This document shows, piece by piece, positions 55,234 to 64,000 of a DNA stretch of 64,000 nucleotides (its first letter is position 1; the number at the start of each line of letters is the position of its first letter). This DNA comes from Hyphomicrobiales bacterium (GTDB lineage: Bacteria; Pseudomonadota; Alphaproteobacteria; Rhizobiales; Rhizobiaceae), in the NCBI GenBank assembly GCA_900465915.1, contig UBKJ01000023.1, positions 46,938-110,937 of the forward strand, in the 5' to 3' direction. Under the pieces are notes generated by a model, which saw only the letters and a list, made by a program, of their open reading frames with translations, searched no databases and was not told the DNA's origin. The position numbers and the translations under genes are program-made.

Positions 55234-56499
55234 TCAGAGCCAATCGGGCACGGAATCGAGCGCCAGCAGTTCGTCATAGCCTCGGCGCGGGCGCACGACG
55301 TGGAAGCGGCCGCCGTCGACCAGCACCTCCGGCACCAGGAGCCGGCTGTTATAGGTGCCCGACTGCACCGCGCCATAGGCGCCCGCCGTGCCGACGGCGA
55401 TCAGGTCGCCCGGCGCCGGCCTGGCGACCTCGCGGTCGAGGCCGAGATAATCGCCGGTCTCGCAGACCGGGCCGACGAAATCGGCGCGGATGCGCGGCGC
55501 GTCGTCCCGGGACGCCACGACGGGACGGATGTCGTGGAAGGCCTCGTAGAGGGTCGGGCGGATGAGGTCGTTCATGGCGGCGTCGACGATGACGAAATTC
55601 TTCGCGTCGCCTTCCTTGACGAAGATCACTTCCGTGACCAGAAGCCCGGCGTTGCCGACGATCATGCGGCCCGGCTCGAAGATGGTTTCCAGGCCGAGCG
55701 GCTTCAGATGCCGCGCCACGATCTCCGCATAGGCGGGCGGCAGCGGCGGCGGGTTGTTGTCGGTGCGGTAGGGAATGCCGAGGCCGCCGCCGACGTCGAC
55801 ATGGCGGATCCTGTGGCCGTCGGCCTGCAATTCGCGGACCAGCCCGGCCATCAGCGCGAAGGCGTTGTCGAAGGGCTCCAGGTCGACGATCTGGCTGCCG
55901 ATATGCATGTCGACGCCGACCACCTCGACGCCGGGCAGGCTTGCTGCGCGCGCATAGGCCTCGCGCGCCTTGACGCGCGGGATGCCGAACTTGTTCTCGG
56001 ACTTGCCGGTGGAGATCTTGGCGTGGGTTTTCGCGTCGACGTCCGGGTTGATGCGCAGCGACACCGGGGCCACCTTGCCGAGCGCCACGGCGCGGGCGGA
56101 GAGAAGCTCCAGCTCGGGCTCGGATTCGACGTTGAAGCAGCGGATGCCGGCTTCGAGCGCGAAATCCATCTCGCGCGCCTTCTTGCCGACGCCGGAGAAG
56201 ACGATCTTGCTGGCGGGGATTCCGGCGGCGAGCGCGCGGCGGATCTCGCCTTCCGACACTGTGTCCGCGCCGGCGCCGAGTTTCGCCAGCACCGACAGCA
56301 CGGCCTGGTTGGAATTGGCCTTCAACGCATAGGCCACCAGCGTGTCCATGCCGGCGAAGGCGGCGCTGAAGACGCGGAAATGCCGTTCGATGGTGGCGCG
56401 GGAATAGACGTAGAAGGGCGTGCCGACCGCCGCCGCGATGGCCGGCAGGCTGACGTCCTCGGCGTGGAGCACGCCGTCGCGATATTCAAAATGGTTCAC
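55234..56499 (-). CDS. lysA: Diaminopimelate decarboxylase
   Basis: Last step of lysine synthesis, decarboxylating meso-diaminopimelate with PLP. The 421 residues have the PLP lysine in VAYALKANSNQAVL (about residue 56), VDMHIGSQI, the glycine-rich DVGGGLGIPY, EPGRMIVGNAG and the catalytic cysteine in GPVCETGDYL. The start is a GTG at 56499 (NHFEYRDGVLH follows); no better ATG is in frame. Preceded by the lptM-like gene in the argH-lptM-lysA group. Confidence 0.96.
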   Translation of the reverse strand: MNHFEYRDGVLHAEDVSLPAIAAAVGTPFYVYSRATIERHFRVFSAAFAGMDTLVAYALKANSNQAVLSVLAKLGAGADTVSEGEIRRALAAGIPASKIVFSGVGKKAREMDFALEAGIRCFNVESEPELELLSARAVALGKVAPVSLRINPDVDAKTHAKISTGKSENKFGIPRVKAREAYARAASLPGVEVVGVDMHIGSQIVDLEPFDNAFALMAGLVRELQADGHRIRHVDVGGGLGIPYRTDNNPPPLPPAYAEIVARHLKPLGLETIFEPGRMIVGNAGLLVTEVIFVKEGDAKNFVIVDAAMNDLIRPTLYEAFHDIRPVVASRDDAPRIRADFVGPVCETGDYLGLDREVARPAPGDLIAVGTAGAYGAVQSGTYNSRLLVPEVLVDGGRFHVVRPRRGYDELLALDSVPDWL

Positions 56500-56526
56500 G
56501 GAACCGGTCCCTGGATGCGCGCGGAA

Positions 56527-56709
56527 TCAGAGGAGCTTGTCGAGGACGAAGGGCTTGTCCACCTTCGGCTTCTCGTGGGCGTGGCCCTGGTCGTCGGTGA
56601 CGACCGCCGCCGGCGGCGGCTCCAGCGCGCCCTTGCGGCCGCAGGCGGAAAGGGCGGCTGCGAGCGCCGCGATCAGAAGCACGGAGGAAATGGCGGAGCG
56701 GCCTGTCAT
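56527..56709 (-). CDS. lptM: LptM-type small lipoprotein
   Basis: A 60-residue lipoprotein: signal ISSVLLIAALAAALSAC, then GRKGALEPPP immediately after the acylated cysteine, the conserved head of LptM (YifL) proteins. LptM helps LptD maturation in the outer membrane of Enterobacterales; in alphaproteobacteria this is inferred. The ATG at 56709 is chosen because an upstream in-frame ATG would add a long non-signal stretch. It sits between argH and lysA as usual. Confidence 0.85.
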   Translation of the reverse strand: MTGRSAISSVLLIAALAAALSACGRKGALEPPPAAVVTDDQGHAHEKPKVDKPFVLDKLL

Positions 56710-56804
56710 CAGCTTGGTTCCCGGAACATGTCGTTGGTTAGCTCTACTCCAGAGCGGCCCCGATGAAAACGGAATCATTGGAGCCGCCCTGTTTTAGCAA
56801 GGAT

Positions 56805-58936
<2,132 letters not shown>

Positions 58937-58950
58937 GTCCCGAACGTACT

Positions 58951-59439
58951 TCAGGCTAGGAAGCCGGCCCGCTTGAGCCGGTTGACGGCGAGGTCGAGCG
59001 CCGACAGGAAGGCCGAGCGGTCGCGCGGCGAAAAGGGCGCCGGACCGCCGGTGACCTCGCCGGCGGAGCGCAGCGAATCCATCAGGTTGCGGGTGGCGAG
59101 CGTCGCGCCGATGCTGCTTTGCGTATGCGCGCGGCCGTTGGGCGCGATGACCGCAGCCCCCTTGGCCAGCGCGCGGCTCGCCAGCGGAATGTCGGCGGTG
59201 ACGACGATGGCGCCGGGTCGGGCCTGTTCGGCGATCCAGTCGTCGGCGGCGTCGAGCTTGTCGGAGACGATCACGCGCTCGACGCGCTCGGCGTCGCGCG
59301 GGATGGCGATGAAGCTGTTGGCGACCAGGACGACGGCGAGGCCGTGGCGTTCGGCGACGCGATAGACCTCGGCCTTGACGGGGCAGGCGTCGGCGTCGAC
59401 GAGGATGCGGATGGGTTCGGCGGTCCTGTCTGCGGTCAT
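58951..59439 (-). CDS. UPF0178 (YaiI/YqxD) family protein
   Basis: A 162-residue protein with a PIN-like fold. Conserved features are [20 protein letters not shown] with the acidic cluster, [17 protein letters not shown] and PNGR followed by the NLMDSLR segment. The acidic residues suggest a nuclease, but no activity is established for the family. ATG at 59439 is the first family-like start. Convergent with tlpA at its end. Confidence 0.92.
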   Translation of the reverse strand: MTADRTAEPIRILVDADACPVKAEVYRVAERHGLAVVLVANSFIAIPRDAERVERVIVSDKLDAADDWIAEQARPGAIVVTADIPLASRALAKGAAVIAPNGRAHTQSSIGATLATRNLMDSLRSAGEVTGGPAPFSPRDRSAFLSALDLAVNRLKRAGFLA

Positions 59440-59561
59440 GGGGTTTTCATAAGCGCGCCCGGCGCTTTTGGCAAATTGAACGCTGCGATCAACGGAATGC
59501 GATGGCGGCGGCGGGCGAAGCGGGGTATCGGGGCGCAGTCTCATTCGCCGAAAGCCCATTC

Positions 59562-60419
59562 ATGTCGACGCGTTACTTTCCCGCCCTGTTCGTGCTGCTC
59601 TGGGCCACCGGCTTCATCGGGGCGGGGCTCGCCATGCCCTATGCCGAGCCGCTCACCTTCATGGCGATGCGCTTCGGAACCGCGGCGCTACTGATGACGC
59701 TGTGGTCGCTTTCGAGCCGCGCCGTCTGGCCGCGCGGGCCGGCGCTGGTCCAGGCGGCGGTGGCCGGCTGCCTGATCCACGGCGTCTATCTGTCGGCGCT
59801 GTTCTGGGCCGTGCGCCACGGCCTGCCCGCCGGCCTGTCGGGCCTCGTCGCCGGCTTGCAGCCGATGCTGACCACGCTGATCGCGGCGCTTTTCCTCGGC
59901 GAGAAGGTCAGCCGGCGGCAATGGCTGGGGCTGCTGGTCGGCTTCTGCGGCGTGGCGATGGTGGTGTGGCCGAAATTCTCCACCGCGGGCGGTGTGGCGC
60001 CCGAAACCCTCGCCGCCGCCTGCTTCGGCGTGCTGTCGATCAGCGTCGGCACGGTGTGGCAGAAGCGTTTCGGCGCGCAGGGCGACCTCAAGACCGGCAC
60101 GGCGGTGCAATATATCGCGGCGGCGGCGCTGACGGCGGCGGGCGCCTTCGCCCTGGAGACGCGGGCGGTGACCTGGTCGCCGGAACTGATTACGGCGCTG
60201 GTCTGGCTGACGCTGGCGCTGTCGATCGGGGCTGTGCTGGCGCTGATGGCGATGATCCGCGAGGGCGCGCTGTCGAAGGTGGCCTCGCTGTTCTACCTGG
60301 TGCCCGGCGCGGCTTCGATCATGGCTTATATCGCCTTCGGCGAGACGCTGTCGCCGGGCCAGATCGCCGGCGTGGCGGTGACCATGCTGGGCGTGGCGCT
60401 GACGACGCTAAGGCGCTGA
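59562..60419 (+). CDS. EamA/DMT family transporter
   Basis: A 285-residue inner-membrane protein with ten predicted helices in two EamA repeats. Visible cues are LLWATGFIGAGLAMPYAEPLTF, GLQPMLTTLIAALFLGE and, in the second repeat, LVPGAASIMAYIAFGE. The substrate is unknown. The last 12 bases overlap the end of the convergent BrkB gene, and the upstream part is divergent from the UPF0178 gene. Confidence 0.88.
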   Translation: MSTRYFPALFVLLWATGFIGAGLAMPYAEPLTFMAMRFGTAALLMTLWSLSSRAVWPRGPALVQAAVAGCLIHGVYLSALFWAVRHGLPAGLSGLVAGLQPMLTTLIAALFLGEKVSRRQWLGLLVGFCGVAMVVWPKFSTAGGVAPETLAAACFGVLSISVGTVWQKRFGAQGDLKTGTAVQYIAAAALTAAGAFALETRAVTWSPELITALVWLTLALSIGAVLALMAMIREGALSKVASLFYLVPGAASIMAYIAFGETLSPGQIAGVAVTMLGVALTTLRR

Positions 60420-61289
60420 GGCTTCCTCCTCCTCGCGCAGGTCGGGCTGCTGGTCGCGCTCGCGGAAATTCATGATGGCGGCGTTGATCTCGGCGCCGAG
60501 GATGAAGATCACCGCGATCATGTAGAGAAAGACGATGGCCACCATGATCGAGGCGAGGCCGGCATAGGTGGTGACGTAGCTGGCGAAGGTTTCCAGATAT
60601 TTGGCGAAGGCCGAGGAGGCGGCGAGCCAGGCCACCAGCGTCAGCGCGATGCCCGGCGCGATGTCGGACAGGCGGCGCTTGCCGGCGGGCAGCCAGATAT
60701 GGGCCATGAACAGCGCCAGCACCAGCACCACCACCGCCACCACATAGCGCCAGAAGGCGATGGTCTCGGCGAAGGCGCCGATCTCGGGGAACCATTGCGC
60801 GGCGATGCGCACGCCGAGCGGGGCCAGCACCAGCAGGAAGCTGATGACCAGCAGGCTCAGCGTGCCCACCAGCACGAAGCCGAGGCTTTGCAGGCGGCAG
60901 AAGACGATGGAGCGGCGGTCGATGACGCGATAGGCGCGGTTGAGCGCCACGCGCAGCGCCTCCACCCCGTTGGAGGCGAAATAGGCGGCGGCGATGACCG
61001 ACAGGGTCAGGAGGCCCTTGCGCTGCACGGTCAGCACGCTGGTCACCTCATGCGCGATGGGCGCGGCGATCTTGGACGGCCACATGTCGAAGACCACATG
61101 CACCGCCGTGTCGGAGAATTTCTTCGCGCCGACGAAGCTCGCCAGCGCCGTGGCGAAGATCAGGAACGGAAACAGCGCCATCAGGCCCGAAAGCGCGATA
61201 TGGCTGGCGAAGGCCCAGCCGTCGTCGCGGCTGAAATGGCTCCAGACGTCGATGACGATCTGGCGGAGAAAGCGCCTGATTTTTCGCAT
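60408..61289 (-). CDS. YihY/BrkB family inner-membrane protein
   Basis: A 293-residue protein with about six membrane helices. WAFASHIALSGLMALFPFLIF, AYFASNGVEALRVALNRAYRV and TYAGLASIMVAIVFLYM are typical of the family earlier misread as RNase BN. The role is unknown. Start is uncertain: MRKIRRFL at 61289 is used here, but MGERN at 61328 is also in frame with no decisive ribosome-binding site. Confidence 0.85.
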   Translation of the reverse strand: MRKIRRFLRQIVIDVWSHFSRDDGWAFASHIALSGLMALFPFLIFATALASFVGAKKFSDTAVHVVFDMWPSKIAAPIAHEVTSVLTVQRKGLLTLSVIAAAYFASNGVEALRVALNRAYRVIDRRSIVFCRLQSLGFVLVGTLSLLVISFLLVLAPLGVRIAAQWFPEIGAFAETIAFWRYVVAVVVLVLALFMAHIWLPAGKRRLSDIAPGIALTLVAWLAASSAFAKYLETFASYVTTYAGLASIMVAIVFLYMIAVIFILGAEINAAIMNFRERDQQPDLREEEEASAP

Positions 61290-61426
61290 CCGCAGGATTT
61301 TTCCTTCCTCCGCGTTCCGTTCGCCCATTGATCCCGCATCGATCCCAAGATTGCAAGGGCGGGGCGGTTTGTGCGCCGCGGGCGAATCGATCACTCTATC
61401 GCCAACGAAACGACGGGACGGCGGCG

Positions 61427-62269
61427 ATGGTTTCGCAAAAAGACGGACGCAGCATTTTGATCACCGGATGTTCCTCCGGCATCGGGGCCTTCGCGGCGCA
61501 GGCGCTGAGCGCGCGCGGCTGGCGCGTCTTCGCCACGGCGCGCAAGGCGGAAGACATCGCGGCGCTCACGGCGCGTGGGATCGAGGCCTTTTATCTCGAC
61601 TATACCGAGCCCGCCTCCATCGCGGCCGTGGCCGACGAGGTCTTGCGGCGCACGGAGGGCCGGCTGGACGCGCTGTTCAACAACGGGGCCTACGCCCAGC
61701 CCGGCGCGGTGGAGGACCTGCCGGTCGAGGCGCTGCGGGCGCAGTTCGAGGCCAATTTCTTCGGCTGGCACGATCTGACCCGGCGCGTCGTGCCGGCCAT
61801 GCGGGCGCGGGGACAGGGGCGGATCGTGCATTGCTCGTCCATCCTCGGCCTCGTGCCGATGAAATGGCGCGGGGCCTATGTGGCGTCCAAATTCGCGCTC
61901 GAGGGGCTGATGCTGGCCCAGCGCATGGAGCTGGAGGGCTCGGGCGTCGAGGTGTCGCTGATCGAGCCGGGGCCGATCGCCTCGCGCTTCACCTACAACG
62001 CCGCCGCCTGGGCCGAGCGCAACATCGACATGGAGGCGTCGCCGCACCGGGAGCTCTATCGGCGCCAGATGGCCAAGCTCAAGAGCGGCGGGACCAAATC
62101 CAAGAACAAGCTTGGCCCGGAAGCCGTCTATGCTGTACTGCTGCACGCATTGGAGGCGCCGCGCCCGCGGCCGCATTATGCGGTGACGCGGCCGGCGAAG
62201 ATCGGGATTCTGGCGCGGCGCATCCTGCCGGCGCGCCTGTTGTATCGCATGCTGTCCGGCCAGTCCTGA
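61427..62269 (+). CDS. SDR family oxidoreductase
   Basis: A 280-residue short-chain dehydrogenase with TGCSSGIGAFAAQAL for cofactor binding, the catalytic YVASK motif in GAYVASKFALEGL, and a longer C-terminal tail than the SDR near 6 kb. The usual NNAG is NNGA here. It resembles membrane-associated SDRs acting on retinol- or steroid-like lipids, but the substrate is unknown. It precedes the HIG1-domain gene by 26 bases and may share its transcript. Confidence 0.85.
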   Translation: MVSQKDGRSILITGCSSGIGAFAAQALSARGWRVFATARKAEDIAALTARGIEAFYLDYTEPASIAAVADEVLRRTEGRLDALFNNGAYAQPGAVEDLPVEALRAQFEANFFGWHDLTRRVVPAMRARGQGRIVHCSSILGLVPMKWRGAYVASKFALEGLMLAQRMELEGSGVEVSLIEPGPIASRFTYNAAAWAERNIDMEASPHRELYRRQMAKLKSGGTKSKNKLGPEAVYAVLLHALEAPRPRPHYAVTRPAKIGILARRILPARLLYRMLSGQS

Positions 62270-62295
62270 GCGGCGGCGTAAGGGAAGGAAACGAC

Positions 62296-62499
62296 ATGGA
62301 CGTTCTGTTCAAGGGCGCGGCGATGGTGATGATGGCGGCCGTCGCCATCGTGCTGATGATCGGCCTGCGCAACATGATGCGCGGCGGCGACGGCAATTTC
62401 TCCAACAAGATGATGCAGCTGCGCGTGCTCTTGCAGTTCATCGCCGTGCTCCTGATCGTCGGCGCGCTCTATTTCGCGCGGCATACGGGAGGGCAGTGA
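62296..62499 (+). CDS. Twin transmembrane protein with HIG1 domain
   Basis: A 67-residue protein with two membrane helices (about 8-26 and 45-63) and the hinge LRNMMRGGDGNFSNKMMQLRV typical of bacterial HIG1 domain proteins. Related mitochondrial Rcf1/HIG proteins associate with respiratory supercomplexes; the bacterial role is not known. GGAAGGAA just upstream of the ATG. It is four bases before the adenosyltransferase gene, consistent with coupled expression. Confidence 0.87.
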   Translation: MDVLFKGAAMVMMAAVAIVLMIGLRNMMRGGDGNFSNKMMQLRVLLQFIAVLLIVGALYFARHTGGQ

Positions 62500-62503
62500 C
62501 GCC

Positions 62504-63085
62504 ATGGTCAAGCTCAACAAGATCTATACGCGCACCGGCGACGACGGTACGACAGGGCTTGCGACCGGGCCGCGGCGGCTGAAATCCGACCTGCGCGTCG
62601 AGGCCTATGGCGCGGTGGACGAGGCCAACGCCTGCGTCGGCATGGCGCGCGTCCATATGGGCGGGCACGCCGCCATCGACGCCATGCTGGCGCGGGTGCA
62701 GAACGACCTGTTCGACCTCGGCGCCGACCTCGCCACGCCCGACGACGGCGCGCCGCCGGCCTATGAGCCGCTGCGCATCGTCGCCTCGCAGGTGACGCGG
62801 CTGGAGGCCGACATCGACCTTCTCAACGCCGGGCTGAAGCCGCTGAAATCCTTCATCCTGCCGGGCGGCTCGGCCGCCTCGGCGGCGTTGCACCTGGCGC
62901 GCACCGTGTCGCGCCGGGCCGAGCGCTGGATGGTGGCGCTGGCGCGCGCCGAGGGCGAGATCGTGTCGCCGGAGGCGCTGCGCTACGTCAACCGCCTGTC
63001 GGATTTCCTGTTCGTCGCCGCGCGCGCGGTCAACGACGACGGCGCCGGCGACGTGCTTTGGGTTCCGGGCGCGAGCCGGGCCTGA
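62504..63085 (+). CDS. Cob(I)yrinic acid a,c-diamide adenosyltransferase, PduO type
   Basis: A 193-residue ATP:cob(I)alamin adenosyltransferase of the PduO/MMAB class, which makes adenosylcobalamin. The opening KIYTRTGDDGTTGLATG binds ATP, EAYGAVDEANACVGMAR follows, and ILPGGSAASAALHLARTVSRRAE with the arginine-rich SRRAERW helix is characteristic. GGAGGGCAGTG precedes the ATG. Its neighbours are the HIG1 gene and etfB; in this order the group links adenosylcobalamin-dependent methylmalonyl-CoA metabolism with electron transfer from acyl-CoA oxidation. Confidence 0.93.
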   Translation: MVKLNKIYTRTGDDGTTGLATGPRRLKSDLRVEAYGAVDEANACVGMARVHMGGHAAIDAMLARVQNDLFDLGADLATPDDGAPPAYEPLRIVASQVTRLEADIDLLNAGLKPLKSFILPGGSAASAALHLARTVSRRAERWMVALARAEGEIVSPEALRYVNRLSDFLFVAARAVNDDGAGDVLWVPGASRA

Positions 63086-63146
63086 AAAGTGGAATAAGAT
63101 TCGCCGGAATAAGCTCATTTTAATCGATAAAGGCCGTGTGGACAGA

Positions 63147-63175
63147 TTGACGCGCCCGCGGGCCGTCTTTAGGTT
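63147..63175 (+). promoter_or_regulatory. Probable sigma-70 promoter of etfB
   Basis: TTGACG (63147-63152) and TAGGTT (63170-63175) are 17 bases apart, 152 bases before the etfB start. A direct repeat GGAATAAG lies at 63091-63098 and 63106-63113, upstream of it. The -10 is poor, so the call is tentative. Confidence 0.45.
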
Positions 63176-63326
63176 TCGTGCCGGTTTCCGATGGGGGCGG
63201 CGGGACGGCCGGAGGGCCGCGGCGTCATGTCCATCGGCATCGTTTTCATGTCGGTTTCCGGCATGCGGACGCAAATTCACGGCGGCATAGTCGAGGCCGC
63301 AAATCTGTTTGAAGAGGTAGTCGCGG

Positions 63327-64000
63327 ATGAAAGTATTGGTCGCAGTGAAGCGAGTTGTCGATTACAACGTGAAGATCCGCGTGAAGGGGGATGGGTCGGG
63401 GGTCGAGCTATCGAATGTGAAGATGTCGATGAACCCGTTCGACGAGATCGCGGTGGAAGAGGCGATCCGGCTGAAGGAAGCGGGCAAGGCGACGGAGATC
63501 GTGGCGGTGTCGGTGGGCCCGGCGGGGGCGCAGGAGACGCTGCGCACGGCGCTGGCGATGGGCGCGGACCGGGCGGTGCTGGTCAAGACCGACGAGACGG
63601 TGGAGCCCTTGGGCGTGGCCAAGGCGCTGAAGGGCGTGGTCGAGGCGGAGAAGCCGGACCTGGTGTTCTTGGGCAAGCAGGCGATCGACGACGATTCGAA
63701 CCAGACCGGGCAGATGCTGTCGGCGCTGCTGGGCTGGAGCCAGGCGACCTTCGCCTCGAAGCTGGAGCTTATCGACGGCTCGGCCAAGGTGACGCGCGAG
63801 GTGGACGGCGGGTTGCAGACCATCGACGTCAAGCTTCCGGCCATCGTGACGGTGGACCTGCGTCTCAACCAGCCGCGCTACGCCTCGCTGCCCAATATCA
63901 TGAAGGCGAAGAAGAAGCCGCTGGAGGAGAAGACGCCGGCGGAGCTGGGCGCGGACATCGCGCCGCGGCTGAAGGTTCTCAAGACCGAGGAGCCGGGCGG
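63327..64000 (+). CDS. etfB: Electron transfer flavoprotein beta subunit (partial)
   Basis: ETF passes electrons from acyl-CoA and other dehydrogenases to ETF-quinone oxidoreductase. The first 224 residues are present and the gene runs past the window edge. [16 protein letters not shown] and [21 protein letters not shown] are typical, and [15 protein letters not shown] contacts AMP. Residues 179-200 hold the recognition loop, [14 protein letters not shown], with lysines K193 and K196 equivalent to those methylated in mitochondrial ETF-beta. GAGG lies upstream of the ATG. etfA would be expected next, beyond the window. Confidence 0.96.
   Translation, partial: MKVLVAVKRVVDYNVKIRVKGDGSGVELSNVKMSMNPFDEIAVEEAIRLKEAGKATEIVAVSVGPAGAQETLRTALAMGADRAVLVKTDETVEPLGVAKALKGVVEAEKPDLVFLGKQAIDDDSNQTGQMLSALLGWSQATFASKLELIDGSAKVTREVDGGLQTIDVKLPAIVTVDLRLNQPRYASLPNIMKAKKKPLEEKTPAELGADIAPRLKVLKTEEPG

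Overview
The window is a compact, high-G+C stretch of an alphaproteobacterial chromosome, almost entirely housekeeping. Several neighbourhoods point to the order Hyphomicrobiales (Rhizobiales), near the Brucella/Phyllobacteriaceae branch: mdh-sucCDAB followed by lpd, hemC-hemD-Mic60-hemY, tsaD-gpsA-YciI-EVE, tlpA divergent from argH-lptM-lysA-TIGR02302, and a cobalamin adenosyltransferase before etfB. Genus assignment is inference. No prophage, insertion sequence, CRISPR array or rRNA was seen. One tRNA gene (Ala, anticodon CGC) is present.

Layout. 1-2.4 kb: the end of an NCS1 permease, then DUF4260-trmD-rimM on the minus strand without the usual rpsP and rplS partners. 2.5-4.5 kb: xerC and a TraB/GumN protein. 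4.6-16 kb: a long minus-strand run mdh-sucC-sucD-sucA-sucB-MAPEG-LysE-secreted protein-SDR-lpd, which supplies the late TCA cycle and 2-oxoglutarate dehydrogenase. 16.5-19.8 kb: Dabb, OsmC, a UbiH-type hydroxylase and tesB. 20-26.8 kb: amtB behind a sigma-54-type promoter, ftsK behind a CtrA-type box, lolA, xthA, a cNMP-domain protein and a CenR-like response regulator. 27-29.5 kb: a MocR regulator divergent from an EamA exporter, with a palindromic operator between them. 29.5-33 kb: tsaD-gpsA-YciI-EVE-methyltransferase. 33-37.7 kb: hemC, hemD, a mitofilin (Mic60) homologue and hemY. 37.7-40.6 kb: a TerB protein bracketed by two copies of an intergenic repeat, an MFS transporter and aqpZ. 40.8-46.3 kb: a small lipoprotein, a DUF3426-like protein, ftsEX behind a second CtrA-type box, a YdcF-like protein, plsC-like, ppa and YggT. 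46.5-52.6 kb: tRNA-Ala, a lipoprotein, chaC, DUF2125, hisC-tyrC, a methyltransferase and hpt. 52.6-59 kb: TIGR02302, lysA, lptM, argH and tlpA. 59-64 kb: UPF0178, EamA, BrkB, SDR, HIG1-domain protein, adenosyltransferase and the start of etfB.

Links between parts. The TCA run makes NADH and succinyl-CoA, and succinyl-CoA and glycine feed the haem genes hemC, hemD and hemY. The two division loci ftsK and ftsEX each carry an exact TTAA-N7-TTAAC box, suggesting shared CtrA control. A predicted ETF-beta lysine methyltransferase (29.5-30.1 kb) and its predicted substrate EtfB (63.3 kb) both occur in the window. I found no convincing new multi-gene system. The most interesting signals are regulatory sites, RNA hairpins and gene-context oddities.
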